A DNA stretch of 64,000 nucleotides. It comes from Ruminiclostridium cellulolyticum H10 (GTDB taxonomy: Bacteria > Bacillota > Clostridia > Acetivibrionales > DSM-1351). The notes below the pieces were generated by a model. That model was not told the DNA's origin. It saw nothing but the letters and a program-made list of their open reading frames with translations, and did no database searches. The stretch spans positions 1,386,001 to 1,450,000 of the forward strand of contig NC_011898.1 in NCBI RefSeq assembly GCF_000022065.1. The letters are read 5' to 3'. Positions within the stretch are counted from its first letter, which is position 1, and each line of letters starts with the position of its first letter. The translations under genes and the position numbers were made by a program. Below are positions 18,445 through 27,559 of this stretch, piece after piece.

Positions 18445-19533
18445 ATGGATAGAAGCAGTCTTTCTGAATACATGAGCAGAACCGTAGAAAATATTGTGAG
18501 CCATACCATCAGGTCAACTTTAAAAAATCCAAAGGAAACAGCTTTTCTAATAAAATATTTATTTACTACAAAAATAGCAGCAGCCAGGCGATTGAAAAGT
18601 GAAAAAGCAGGACTTCATATTCCTCCATTCTTGATAGCAAGCATAACTAAAAGCTGCAATTTAAGATGCAGTGGTTGCTATGCAAGAGAATTACATTCTT
18701 GCTCTGATGAAGTACGGGACAGTCAGATGACATGCCAGCGATGGAATGAAATATTCCGGGAGGCAGAGAGTTTGGGGATTTCATTTATACTTTTGGCCGG
18801 AGGAGAGCCTTTGATGAGAAGAGATGTGGTTGTAAAAGCTGCGGACAGCAAAAATATAATTTTCCCCATATTTACCAATGGCTTATTGATGAATAACTTT
18901 TACATAGATTTGTTCAACAAAAATAGAAATCTGATACCTGTATTAAGCATTGAGGGTTACCAGGAGGAAACTGACCAAAGGCGGGGACAGGGTACATACA
19001 AAGCATTGTTAGAAGTGATGGGCAAGCTGGATGACAGTGGAATAATTTACGGTACATCTGTGACGGTAACGACACAAAATATTGAGGAAGTTTCTGGGAA
19101 AAAATTTATTGATATTTTATCAAATTTGGGATGTAAAATCATTTTTTACGTGGAATATGTTCCGGCAGAAGAAGGAACCGATTATCTCGCTCCAACGGAA
19201 AAGGAACGTGAGTCGCTGGCAGAAAGACTCACAGGGTTGCAGTCAGATTACAAGGACATATTGTTTTTGTCGTTTCCGGGAGATGAAAAAGCAACTGGAG
19301 GCTGCTTGGCAGCAGGAAGAGGATTTTTCCATATAAATGCTGACGGTGGGGCAGAGCCATGCCCATTTTCGCCTCAATCAGATACAAATCTCAGGGAAGT
19401 ATGTCTTAAGGATGCCTTGAAGTCACCCTTGTTCGCCAGACTTGACAGTGAAGGACTGCTACTGGGAGAGCACAGGGGAGGCTGCATGTTATTTGAGAAA
19501 AAAGCTGAGGTAGATGCACTTATGGGCTTATAA
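18445..19533 (+). CDS. Radical SAM protein with C-terminal SPASM-like cysteines
   Basis: Iron-sulfur enzyme of 362 residues. The radical SAM cluster motif CNLRCSGC (Cys71, 75, 78) is followed by the SAM-binding GGEPLMR. The C-terminal part has a cysteine set (GGCLAAGRGFF, EPCPFSP, GGCMLF) that could bind one auxiliary cluster as in SPASM/twitch enzymes. The N-terminus has about 60 helical residues before the barrel. ATG 18445 follows AAGGGGGAAG. Neighbours do not point to a substrate: no precursor peptide or heme/cofactor genes were seen, so the reaction is unknown. Confidence 0.85.
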   Translation: MDRSSLSEYMSRTVENIVSHTIRSTLKNPKETAFLIKYLFTTKIAAARRLKSEKAGLHIPPFLIASITKSCNLRCSGCYARELHSCSDEVRDSQMTCQRWNEIFREAESLGISFILLAGGEPLMRRDVVVKAADSKNIIFPIFTNGLLMNNFYIDLFNKNRNLIPVLSIEGYQEETDQRRGQGTYKALLEVMGKLDDSGIIYGTSVTVTTQNIEEVSGKKFIDILSNLGCKIIFYVEYVPAEEGTDYLAPTEKERESLAERLTGLQSDYKDILFLSFPGDEKATGGCLAAGRGFFHINADGGAEPCPFSPQSDTNLREVCLKDALKSPLFARLDSEGLLLGEHRGGCMLFEKKAEVDALMGL

Positions 19534-19539
19534 TAAATA

Positions 19540-19573
19540 CAGTCTCTTCACATATATGAATGTGAAGAGACTG
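19540..19573. terminator. Bidirectional terminator between convergent genes
   Basis: CAGTCTCTTCACAT (19540-19553) is the perfect reverse complement of ATGTGAAGAGACTG (19560-19573). It serves the radical SAM gene on plus and the ArsR gene on minus. Confidence 0.85.
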
Positions 19574-19598
19574 CTCCCTTTGTATCGTTATATAGCTT

Positions 19599-19889
19599 CT
19601 AGCCTTTAGCAATTTCATCTTTTAGAAGGATTTTTACAATATTGATAATCTCCTCATCAATTACATTATAGCAAATTTCAAGCCCCTTTCGCTCTCCGTC
19701 AATTATGCCTGCCGACTTCAATTTTGCAAGGTGTTGTGATACCGTAGACTGTGGAAGCCCAAGGCATTCTTGTATCTTTGAAACGTTGCATCCTCCATCT
19801 ATCAGACCTTTTACAATACAAAGCCTTTGAGGATGGGCCAGTGCTTTGATTTTATCGGCTTTTTTTTCGTAAACTTTTAAATCTATCAA
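19599..19889 (-). CDS. ArsR-family transcriptional repressor
   Basis: 96-residue winged-helix regulator with ALAHPQRLCIVKGLIDGG, then helix-turn-helix LGLPQSTVSQHLAKLKSAGIID and wing ERKGLEICYNV. It has cysteines at CIV, GGCNV, ECLG and EICY but no ELCVCDL metal box, so metal sensing is not clear. Thiol or persulfide sensing (BigR/SqrR-like) is attractive because the gene lies directly downstream of a rhodanese/TusA/DsrE fusion on the same strand. GGGGGA lies upstream of the ATG. It probably controls that neighbour and itself. Confidence 0.9.
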   Translation of the reverse strand: MIDLKVYEKKADKIKALAHPQRLCIVKGLIDGGCNVSKIQECLGLPQSTVSQHLAKLKSAGIIDGERKGLEICYNVIDEEIINIVKILLKDEIAKG

Positions 19890-19957
19890 AATTGTAATCC
19901 CCCTTTTTAAAAAACATTGCCCGGAAAAGATATAAATTATTCATCGGATATCAAATA

Positions 19958-22411
19958 CTATATAAACAAACTCATATCAGATTCCTCTGCGGAGCCTAAG
20001 AAAGAAGCTACACCGCCAATAGTAACTCCGTCAATAAGTTCTTCTTTTTTAATACCCATTATATCCATTGACATATTGCACGCTACAAATTCAACACCGT
20101 TTTTCTGTGCTTGTGTAAGAAGTTCCTCCAAAGAATAAATGTTCTTTTTATTCATTAGGTTACGTATCATTTTTGGTCCTATGCCTGCCATGTTCATTTT
20201 GGACAGCGACAATTTACGTGATCCCTTAGGCATCATAACACCAAACATTCTGGAAATAAAGTCTTTTTTTATACTGGTAGTATTTTTTGGTTTCCTTAGA
20301 ATATTAAGGCCCCAGAAGGTAAAAAACATCGTGACCTTCCTTCCCATAGAGGCTGCACCGTTTGCTATAATAAAAGACGCAATTGCTTTGTCAAGATCGT
20401 TGCTGAAAACAATCATTGATTTATTGTTTTTATTTGCATTCCTATCCTTCATATCCCTTGGAGAATCCTCTTTTATTCCCTTTTTTATTTTAGCAATAAA
20501 AGTTTTGTTTTCAAACTTAACATCTAAGAGTTGGTTCCCTGTCGAGTTACACCAGGTCTTTATATCTTCCTGAAAGGCAGGATCGGTTGCTTTAACCTGG
20601 ATAATATCGTTTTCATTAATAGACTTCATAGTGTCAAATACTTTCATTATAGGACCGGGACACTGCAAACCACATGCATCAAGTTCGGTTATGGGAGAGG
20701 GGGTTTCTTCCAAAGTGTGTAACTCCGGCAAATGGGTATCAAAAATACCTTCATTTGTTTGCTTCTCTACAGCCATCCCGTAAGTCTTCAGGCCTCCGCT
20801 GAGATTTCTGGCTTCAAAACCGTTTTGAGTCAGTATTCTCGATGCAAGATACCCCCTTAATCCTACCTGGCAGAATACAAATATGGTTTTGTCCTTGGGC
20901 AGTTCATGGAGCCTGCCCCTGAGCCCATCTAGTGGAATGTTGACTGCACCGTTTATTGTTCCAAGCTGAAACTCCACCTGTTCTCTGACGTCCAACAGCA
21001 CTCCGATACCTTTATTTATGTTGTCAACTTCATTCCAGTGAAAAATTTTGCAATTGTTCTGAAGTATGTTTGAGGCAGTGAAGCCGGCAATATTTACTGG
21101 GTCCTTTGCTGATGAAAACGGTGGGGCATAGGCAAGTTCGAGCTTTTCAAGATCATATACTGTCATTCCTGCCCTTATGGCTGTTGAGAGAATGTCAATT
21201 CTCTTATCTACTCCATCGTACCCTACAATCTGAGCCCCCAGAAGCTTTCCGTTGCTTTTTTCAAAAAGAAGCTTGATAGACATGGGGATACCACCGGGAT
21301 AATAGCTCGCGTGTGAGGCAGAATGTGTAAAGGATTTTTCATATTGAATATTGTTTCTTTGAAGTAAACGCTCACCGTTACCGGTAACGGCAACGGTCAG
21401 ATCAAATACTTTTACAATAGATGTTCCCTGAGTTCCTTCATATTTCTCCTTACCTCCGCAGATATTATCTGCGGCAATTCGACCCTGCTTGTTTGCAGGC
21501 CCTGCCAGAGGTATAAGAGCCGGATTTTGGCTTATATAATCTTTTACCTGAATAGCGTCCCCTACAGCATAAATGTCGGGGTCTGAAGTCTGAAGATATT
21601 CGTTAACTCTGATTCCACCCGAACTTCCGATTGTAAGCCCTGCATCGGCTGCCAATCGCACATCAGGTCTGACACCAATACCCATTATGACCATATCGGC
21701 TTTAATAACCTTACCGCTTGAAAGAGTTACGTTTATATGGGTTTCGGTTTCATCAAAGGCTGATACTGCGTCCTTAAGTATAAGTTCAACGTTTTTCGTT
21801 CTCAGGTGGTTATGAACAATAGCTGCCATGTCAAAATCCATAGGCCCAATGACATGGTCTGCCAGCTCTACAACAGAAACGTTTATTCCTCTCAAGTGGA
21901 GGTTTTCTGCCATTTCAAGACCTATAAAACCCGCCCCGACAACCACAGCTCTTTGAGGATTCATTTTATCTACATAGTCCTTGATACTGTATGTATCGGG
22001 GATATTTCTCAAAGTGAAAATCCTTGAGGAATTAATTCCTGGAAGCTGCGGTCTGATAGGTTCTGCACCGGGAGACAGTACAAGCTTGTCATATGACTCT
22101 GTATATATCCTGTTTTTTTCATGGTCTTTAATTTCAACTATTTTACTTACAGGGTCTACTCTCAGTACTTCACTATTGACTCTTACATCTATTGCAAATC
22201 GTTGCTTCATTTTTTCGGGGGTGGTTACAAAAAGATTCTCTTTTTCGGTTATCACTTCACCTATATAATAGGGAAGGCCGCAGTTGGCAAAAGATATATG
22301 CTGCCCTTTCTCGAACAGAATGATCTCTGCGTTTTCGTCAAGTCTTCTAAGTCGTGCGGCAGCACTTGCACCGCCTGCAACTCCGCCTACTATTACTACT
22401 TTGATGCTCAT
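19958..22411 (-). CDS. CoA-disulfide/persulfide reductase fused to rhodanese, TusA and DsrE-like domains
   Basis: 817-residue cytoplasmic multidomain flavoprotein. Residues 1 to about 445 form the FAD/NAD(P)H disulfide reductase (GGVAGGASAAAR; redox Cys44 in SFANCGLPY; VVGAGFIGLEMAE). A rhodanese domain with FVFCQVGLRG follows (about 465-545). A TusA/SirA domain comes next (LDACGLQCPGPIMK, about 575-645). A C-terminal DsrE/DsrF-like domain holds a conserved Cys in FVACNMSMDIMGI (about 660-817). The order suggests sulfane sulfur relayed between cysteines. ATG 22411 has AAAGGAGG. It is co-directional with the ArsR gene downstream. Likely roles are persulfide detoxification or sulfur delivery. 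Confidence 0.92.
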   Translation of the reverse strand: MSIKVVIVGGVAGGASAAARLRRLDENAEIILFEKGQHISFANCGLPYYIGEVITEKENLFVTTPEKMKQRFAIDVRVNSEVLRVDPVSKIVEIKDHEKNRIYTESYDKLVLSPGAEPIRPQLPGINSSRIFTLRNIPDTYSIKDYVDKMNPQRAVVVGAGFIGLEMAENLHLRGINVSVVELADHVIGPMDFDMAAIVHNHLRTKNVELILKDAVSAFDETETHINVTLSSGKVIKADMVIMGIGVRPDVRLAADAGLTIGSSGGIRVNEYLQTSDPDIYAVGDAIQVKDYISQNPALIPLAGPANKQGRIAADNICGGKEKYEGTQGTSIVKVFDLTVAVTGNGERLLQRNNIQYEKSFTHSASHASYYPGGIPMSIKLLFEKSNGKLLGAQIVGYDGVDKRIDILSTAIRAGMTVYDLEKLELAYAPPFSSAKDPVNIAGFTASNILQNNCKIFHWNEVDNINKGIGVLLDVREQVEFQLGTINGAVNIPLDGLRGRLHELPKDKTIFVFCQVGLRGYLASRILTQNGFEARNLSGGLKTYGMAVEKQTNEGIFDTHLPELHTLEETPSPITELDACGLQCPGPIMKVFDTMKSINENDIIQVKATDPAFQEDIKTWCNSTGNQLLDVKFENKTFIAKIKKGIKEDSPRDMKDRNANKNNKSMIVFSNDLDKAIASFIIANGAASMGRKVTMFFTFWGLNILRKPKNTTSIKKDFISRMFGVMMPKGSRKLSLSKMNMAGIGPKMIRNLMNKKNIYSLEELLTQAQKNGVEFVACNMSMDIMGIKKEELIDGVTIGGVASFLGSAEESDMSLFI

Positions 22412-22564
22412 ATGTTAAGACCTCCTTTGATATTCATATATTATTATATTTAAATAATACGATACATGTTACTATTGTGTCAATAAAATACAAGAATATA
22501 AAAGAAAATTATAGGTAAAATAGATATATCTGATATAAAAAATTGGTAAAAGGAGTGCAATGTT

Positions 22565-22702
22565 ATGAGTAGTAACAGAAAAAATAAAAAAAGCAATAAG
22601 CAGAAGGAAGATGGTGCTTTCCACTCTAAAAATATAAAGCATGATCCACAGGCGGAAAGTGCCAGGGCAAAATTCGGTAAGGAAACGCCTGCATCGGAGT
22701 AA
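22565..22702 (+). CDS. CPC_1213-family small protein
   Basis: 45-residue, very basic, disordered-looking protein beginning MSSNRKNKKSNKQ and ending with the conserved core IKHDPQAESARAKFG. I recognise this as the clostridial CPC_1213 family; its function is unknown. ATG 22565 has AAAAGGAG upstream. It has its own strand and sits between divergent units, so it needs its own promoter in 22440-22550. Confidence 0.75.
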   Translation: MSSNRKNKKSNKQKEDGAFHSKNIKHDPQAESARAKFGKETPASE

Positions 22703-22733
22703 ATTTAATAAACAGTGTATACGGCTCATCTAA

Positions 22734-22820
22734 GGATATTTTACCGTCACCTACATTCATCGTCCATGATTCATTGTTTCGCTAAAACCTACATCCGTAG
22801 TTTTTTTCGGTAAAATATCC
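22734..22820. repeat. Inverted repeat enclosing a small terminator-like hairpin
   Basis: GGATATTTTACCG (22734-22746) is exactly reversed as CGGTAAAATATCC (22808-22820). Between them, CTAC-ATCC-GTAG is followed by TTTTTTT, a small intrinsic-terminator shape. The whole could be a terminator for the CPC_1213 gene with an alternative long-range fold. Confidence 0.5.
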
Positions 22821-22926
22821 GTGTTTGCCGACAACTCCATTTGTTATTACTTAGGCAAAAGAAGATATCTGCCGATATAAAATGAGAAATTATATTTAAC
22901 AATTAAAAGGGGGACTTAATCTTATT

Positions 22927-24042
22927 ATGAAGAAAATTATTGCAGTACTGTTATGTGCGATTTTGACTTTTAACTCAGGAATTATAATGGCAGCACAAAC
23001 CAGCTCAGTAACAGAGGATAAGACAGCAAAGGTTGTTATTGACGGAATTCCGTTAAAGCTTGAGAATGTTGCCGTTATTAAGGATAAAAAGCTAATGTTG
23101 TCAACTGAGATTTTTACCGGTTTGGGAGTGGCTAAAAGCAGTCAGGTTTGGGATAAAAGTAAAACAAAGCTAACTTTAACCAAGGGAAAAACAAAGCTTA
23201 TTATGCAGCTCAACAGTTCAACCGCCACTTTGAATGGTACCAAAAAAACTGTTTCGGTAAAACCTTTTTTATATAAAAGCAAGGCATATTTTCCTGCTGA
23301 TTTTGTAGCAAGTTCCTTCGGTAGATATATAAATAAGGATAGTCAAACCAATACATATTTCCTCAAGGATAAATCTTCGTTTTCAAAAAATAAGGTGCTT
23401 TTAGATAATGCTCTAAAATCAATGAACTCGGTTTCAAAGCTAAAGGTCAAAGAGAATGCTGATCTTTCATTAAAAGGAAGCGGTTTAGATATAAAACTCA
23501 CTTCACCGATATCAACATCAATGGATATAAAATCAAAAAAAGCACTGAGTACTATTAACTACAAAATGAATGTAAACGGTGAAGTTGCAGAAAATAATAT
23601 TCTAATCGCAATGACGGATAACGCGAAATATTCCCAGGTGGACAAGGGCGAATGGACTCAACAGGAAATGAGCAAGCAAGAATTTGCAGCAGGCTTTACG
23701 TTCAATTCTATTCTCAAGTATGATAATACAGTCTTATCTGCATTGACCGCCATTAATGGGAAAAATAAGAACGAAGTTATTCTTAAAGGAAACGTTGTTA
23801 TTGGCAGTATCATATCAGATTTTCTAACAAGTCAAGAGCTTGTCAAAAATCAAATTGCTTCTAAATATGTTGAGTTAACTATAAATAAAAGTACAAACTG
23901 TATTAGTAAAATTATATTAAAAGAATCGGGGACTACTACGATAGAAGGAACAAAGTACAATTTTTCCACAAACTATCAAATGAATTTTTCAGATATAAAC
24001 GGAAAGTTTGATGTAGTTTTGCCAAGTGATTTAAACTCATAG
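22927..24042 (+). CDS. Secreted protein with copper amine oxidase-like N-terminal (stalk) domain
   Basis: 371 residues with a signal peptide (MKKIIAVLLCAILTFNSGIIMAA, cleavage after about 23). Residues about 35-150 form the Cu_amine_oxidN1/stalk domain (VVIDGIPLKLENVAVIKDKKLMLSTEIF, VKPFLYKSKAYFPADFVA), a common cell-surface module in clostridia with no catalytic copper site. The rest (150-371) is a Ser/Lys/Asn-rich beta-type region like lipoprotein carrier folds (MTDNAKYSQVDKGEW, LTINKSTNCISKI). The start follows AAAAGGGGG. Function is unknown; a surface or sensing role is inferred. Confidence 0.8.
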   Translation: MKKIIAVLLCAILTFNSGIIMAAQTSSVTEDKTAKVVIDGIPLKLENVAVIKDKKLMLSTEIFTGLGVAKSSQVWDKSKTKLTLTKGKTKLIMQLNSSTATLNGTKKTVSVKPFLYKSKAYFPADFVASSFGRYINKDSQTNTYFLKDKSSFSKNKVLLDNALKSMNSVSKLKVKENADLSLKGSGLDIKLTSPISTSMDIKSKKALSTINYKMNVNGEVAENNILIAMTDNAKYSQVDKGEWTQQEMSKQEFAAGFTFNSILKYDNTVLSALTAINGKNKNEVILKGNVVIGSIISDFLTSQELVKNQIASKYVELTINKSTNCISKIILKESGTTTIEGTKYNFSTNYQMNFSDINGKFDVVLPSDLNS

Positions 24043-24060
24043 TTAACAGTACTAAATGCA

Positions 24061-24212
24061 AAGGGTTGTCGCAGAATTAGTTTTTATCTCTATTAACCTG
24101 TACTTATGAGTATAAATTGTATCAATGGAAGCTTGGAAGCAATCATTGATATAATTTTACACGGGAGTAGCGGTGTTAAAACAGAAAAACTGTATGTTTT
24201 GCAACAACCCTT
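24061..24212. mobile_element. MITE-like element, copy A (152 bp)
   Basis: Ends are inverted repeats: AAGGGTTGTCGCAGAA on the left and the complement of AAGGGTTGTTGCAAAA on the right. The interior is closely similar, in reverse orientation, to 56925-57115 (shared CCTGTACTTA, GTATAAATTGTATCAATG, CATTGATATAATTTTA, TGTTAAAACAGAAAAACT). No protein is encoded. It sits 13 bp beyond the uppP stop. Confidence 0.75.
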
Positions 24213-24225
24213 AATCTGCCATTGT

Positions 24226-25071
24226 TTAAAAGAAACCCATAAATCCTGCTATTAAAACAATAACTGCAAAAATCATTCTGTATATTGCAAAGGACTTCAG
24301 AGGCTTTCTTTTAAGGTATGAAATAAACTGGCTGATTACGGCTACTGCTACTATAAATGCTACTATAAACCCAACTACAAGGGAGATAAGTTCGGCAGCC
24401 GGAAGTGAGGTCAGGCCTCCTATTCTAATTATTTCTAACAGACTATAGCCAAACATGACCGGGATAGCAAGAAAGAAGGAAAATTCTGCTGCTACAACAG
24501 TAGAAAGACCAGCGACCCAACCCCCTATAATCGTAGAAGCGGAACGGGACATGCCTGGGATTATGGCCAGACACTGAAAAGCACCGATTATCAAAGCTTG
24601 CTTTGGGGTTACGCTCAGCTTTTGCTTACCGAGATTGTTGTTTCTGAATTTCTTCTCCGCATATATCATCCACAAGCCGCCAAGTATGAGAACAATGGCT
24701 ACTGAGACAGGAGTCATCAGATATTTCTCAACAGGTGCATCCAGAAGTAGCTTTACCGCTGCTCCGGGAATGCAGGCAATAAAAATCATAAACCAGAATT
24801 TGAAACCTGATTTTTCATATCCAACCTTCCCGGGGAAAAAGTTTATAACAGTCTCCTTTATCTTTTTCCAATAAAGCAGAACCACTGCCATTATGGCACC
24901 TAACTGGATTACATATGTATACATTTTAACATAGTTTGGACTGGCACTCTTAAATCCCATTATATTTTCGAAAATAATTAAATGCCCTGTTGAAGAAATA
25001 GGGAGAAATTCCGTTACACCTTCAACAATTCCAAGAACTATTGATTTAAGTACAAATAACAAAGTATCCAT
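24226..25071 (-). CDS. uppP: Undecaprenyl-diphosphate phosphatase
   Basis: Integral membrane phosphatase (BacA/UppP), 281 residues with about eight transmembrane segments. It recycles the lipid carrier for cell-wall synthesis and gives basal bacitracin resistance. Family motifs EGVTEFLPISSTGHL (residues about 17-31) and PGMSRSASTIIGG are intact. The start ATG follows AAAAAGGTGG. It is a single gene, with the trmB unit reading away on the other strand; the 300 bp between them is AT-rich and carries TTGACA at 25172 without a well-placed -10. The peptide-resistance modules further downstream suit the same stress theme but are not linked. Confidence 0.96.
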   Translation of the reverse strand: MDTLLFVLKSIVLGIVEGVTEFLPISSTGHLIIFENIMGFKSASPNYVKMYTYVIQLGAIMAVVLLYWKKIKETVINFFPGKVGYEKSGFKFWFMIFIACIPGAAVKLLLDAPVEKYLMTPVSVAIVLILGGLWMIYAEKKFRNNNLGKQKLSVTPKQALIIGAFQCLAIIPGMSRSASTIIGGWVAGLSTVVAAEFSFFLAIPVMFGYSLLEIIRIGGLTSLPAAELISLVVGFIVAFIVAVAVISQFISYLKRKPLKSFAIYRMIFAVIVLIAGFMGFF

Positions 25072-25318
25072 CTTATACCACCTTTTTAAGATTTAAATTA
25101 ATAAGTGTATCTCTAACCCATAATCTTTTGTATATAGGTTACTGAAATACGTAAAGTTAGTCAAGCAAACTTTGACACAGTGTAATAACATTTAATTTAC
25201 GGTTTTAAACAGGTTATTGTCTGAAATATTACTCTTTTAAAAGAATTGGCTAGGAAATAACAAAATAAGGTTTATTTATGGCATAATGGGTATAAATTAT
25301 TATGGACAGGGGGTGCAT

Positions 25319-25375
25319 ATGGACTGTAAAATATTTTTATATATTTATTTTATAAAACGGGAGTGTATATTGTGA
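25319..25375 (+). CDS. Possible 18-codon leader peptide overlapping the trmB start
   Basis: ATG 25319 has AGGGGG five bases upstream and reads 18 codons ([18 protein letters not shown]) to a TGA at 25373-25375. That stop overlaps the GTG start of trmB at 25372. The arrangement would give translational coupling. Expression is unproven; the frame could be chance. Confidence 0.4.
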   Translation: MDCKIFLYIYFIKRECIL

Positions 25376-26082
25376 GGCTTAGAAGAAAACCATGGGCAAG
25401 ACCGGAACTGGCGGCGTGTGATTTTTATGTAGATGATCCGCCCAGTTATAAGGGCAGATGGCGAGAGTTTTTTGATAATAGTAATCCTATACATCTGGAA
25501 CTGGGATGCGGAAAGGGAGGATTTATATCAGAGCTTGCTGCTGATAATCAAAATATCAATTATATAGCTGTTGATATAAAGAGTGAAGTTCTTGCACTTG
25601 CAAAACGGAAGATTGAGAAGGAATATAAAGAAAGAGGCATACAAGAAATAAAAAATATAAGGCTTATGTCACATAATATTGAATTAATTGACAATATGCT
25701 GGACACTGTAGATTTTATTGAAAAGATATATATTAACTTCTGCAACCCGTGGCCTAAGACTCCGTACAAGAAAAAAAGACTGACACATGGAAAACAGCTT
25801 ATAAAGTACAAGCAATTTTTGGCGTCAGGTGCGGAAATATGGTTTAAGACCGATGATGACGGTCTTTTTGAAGATTCGGTAAAATATTTTGAAGAAAATG
25901 GGTTTATAATAAAATATAAAACATGGAATTTACATGAAAGCGGCTTCGGGGAGAATGTTCCCACAGAACATGAGATAATGTTTTCAGAAGAGGGAATTCC
26001 CATAAAGTTCCTGATTGCTGAATACAAACAGAAAATCCACCAAGCTGTTTGCATTGGTATAAATATAAAAGAGGAAAATTAA
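25372..26082 (+). CDS. trmB: tRNA (guanine(46)-N7)-methyltransferase
   Basis: SAM-dependent methyltransferase for m7G46 in the tRNA variable loop; 236 residues from GTG 25372. That start gives the typical N-terminus [13 protein letters not shown] and has CGGGAG nine bases upstream; an in-frame GTG at 25363 would add three residues. The SAM-binding motif is [12 protein letters not shown], and [19 protein letters not shown] plus [12 protein letters not shown] are TrmB signatures. A second methyltransferase gene starts 2 nt after its stop, so they are co-transcribed. Confidence 0.95.
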   Translation: MRLRRKPWARPELAACDFYVDDPPSYKGRWREFFDNSNPIHLELGCGKGGFISELAADNQNINYIAVDIKSEVLALAKRKIEKEYKERGIQEIKNIRLMSHNIELIDNMLDTVDFIEKIYINFCNPWPKTPYKKKRLTHGKQLIKYKQFLASGAEIWFKTDDDGLFEDSVKYFEENGFIIKYKTWNLHESGFGENVPTEHEIMFSEEGIPIKFLIAEYKQKIHQAVCIGINIKEEN

Positions 26083-26084
26083 CT

Positions 26085-26810
26085 ATGTCATTTTATGAAA
26101 AGATATCTAAATACTATGATTACATTTTTCCTACGGGAAATGAGCAGATTGATTTTCTTAGGGAGATTGCGGGTAATCCGCCAAAATCCGTGCTGGATAT
26201 AGCTTGCGGGACAGGTGGATATTCCCTTGAACTGGACAGACAGGGCTACAATGTAACAGCTGTAGATTTAGACATGGAAATGGTACGCCAGCTTGAAATC
26301 AAAGCAAAAGAAAACAATCAATCAGTAAGATTTATGCAAGGGAATATGCTTGAGCTCCAAAATAAAATAACTGACAGCTTTGATCTTGTTTTTTGCATCG
26401 GAAATTCCATTGTACATCTTGAAAATCTTGAACAGATAAGAAAATTTTTAAAGACTGCAAAACAGCTTACTGGTAAAGATGGAAACCTTGTTCTACAGAT
26501 AATAAACTTTGATAGGATAATACTGAGGGATATAAAGAGCCTGCCAACCATTGAGAACAAAAGAGCTGGACTTACATTTGAGAGAAACTACAGATACGAT
26601 CAGAGCTGCAACAGAATATATTTTAATACTGTTCTGAGTGTGGACGGAGAGGTTTATGAAAATGAAATACCTCTATATCCCCTTAGAGAGGATGATCTGG
26701 TAGAAGCGGTTTCAGAGGCAGGGTTTAAAAGAGTAAAGCTTTTTGCAGATTTCAAAGGAAATGAGTTTGACAAGTATAACTCGTATATGTTGGTACTTTG
26801 GGCAAGGTAG
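26085..26810 (+). CDS. Class I SAM-dependent methyltransferase, substrate unknown
   Basis: 241 residues. The Rossmann methyltransferase motif I is VLDIACGTGGYSLELDRQGY, the motif II acidic residue is in VTAVDLDMEM, and FDLVFCIGNSIVHLE is the post-II region. ATG 26085 with GAGGAAAATTAACT is chosen over an in-frame ATG at 26049 that would overlap trmB by 34 nt. It is similar to small-molecule or unassigned methyltransferases; the target cannot be named. Likely an operon with trmB. Confidence 0.85.
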   Translation: MSFYEKISKYYDYIFPTGNEQIDFLREIAGNPPKSVLDIACGTGGYSLELDRQGYNVTAVDLDMEMVRQLEIKAKENNQSVRFMQGNMLELQNKITDSFDLVFCIGNSIVHLENLEQIRKFLKTAKQLTGKDGNLVLQIINFDRIILRDIKSLPTIENKRAGLTFERNYRYDQSCNRIYFNTVLSVDGEVYENEIPLYPLREDDLVEAVSEAGFKRVKLFADFKGNEFDKYNSYMLVLWAR

Positions 26811-26853
26811 GTAGTTTACTAAGATGTAATTTGACGGGGAAGGGATGTTATTT

Positions 26854-27546
26854 ATGAGCAGAATAGGTCAGGAAATAAATAAGCTGAGGTTAAAAAAAGG
26901 GATGACCCCAAAGCAGCTTGCAAGGGCACTGGGTGTTTCCGAAAAATTTGTGTTGGATATAGAATCAGGCAAAAAAATAGTAAGTGATGACATGATTGGC
27001 AGAGTTTCAAAAGCACTTGATTTTGAACTTGGGCCTATAGGACTTTTTGCTTCTGATGATAAGCTTACGCCGGGTAACGGAAACGATGCAAACGTCCGTT
27101 CCGTTAAAAAGGTGGCACCTATTGTTTCAAATGAGCCTGTGCAGCAGGTTTGGGATGATGCTTTTGGAAACATTTTAAAAACCGTACCTGTTTATGATTA
27201 TAAAATGGACAGGATTATTGACAAAAAACTGCTTCCTATCGAAAAAAATAGGGTTGAGGGTTATGCAAAAGAAAAGGTATTCTATCTGGATATAGAAGAC
27301 ACTGATATGTCAGGTTTCAGAATTTTCAAAGGGGACAGAGCGTTTGGTATTCTGGAGAACCAAATAGACAAAGACGGAATTTATCTTATTGAATATAACG
27401 GTGAAAGAGCAGTAAGACAGGTTAAGAAGCTCCATGGGAACAAGCTCCTTTTGGTGTACAACAGGGGTACGCTTATAACAGAAACTGTGGGTACTAAGGA
27501 AATAAAGGTTATTGCAAGACTGATAAAGCTGGAAATAACTCTTTAA
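26854..27546 (+). CDS. XRE-family regulator with S24/LexA-like C-terminal domain
   Basis: 230 residues. The N-terminal helix-turn-helix (RIGQEINKLRLKKGMTPKQLARALGVSEKFVLDIESGKK) is joined by a linker to a C-terminal beta domain of the S24 fold (DTDMSGFRIFKGDRAFGI, DGIYLIEYNGERAVRQVKKL). The Ser of the Ser-Lys pair may be the one in DMSG, but the place of the catalytic Lys appears to hold Arg (AVRQV), so self-cleavage is doubtful and the domain may only bind a ligand or dimerise. ATG 26854 is preferred over 26845 because GGGGAAGGG needs the longer spacing. Confidence 0.8.
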   Translation: MSRIGQEINKLRLKKGMTPKQLARALGVSEKFVLDIESGKKIVSDDMIGRVSKALDFELGPIGLFASDDKLTPGNGNDANVRSVKKVAPIVSNEPVQQVWDDAFGNILKTVPVYDYKMDRIIDKKLLPIEKNRVEGYAKEKVFYLDIEDTDMSGFRIFKGDRAFGILENQIDKDGIYLIEYNGERAVRQVKKLHGNKLLLVYNRGTLITETVGTKEIKVIARLIKLEITL

Positions 27547-27559
27547 GAACCTTACAGAT

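Noticed and set aside
22472-22729. 85-residue minus-strand frame
   Set aside because: It overlaps the CPC_1213 gene on the plus strand, which has a good ribosome site and a recognised family core.
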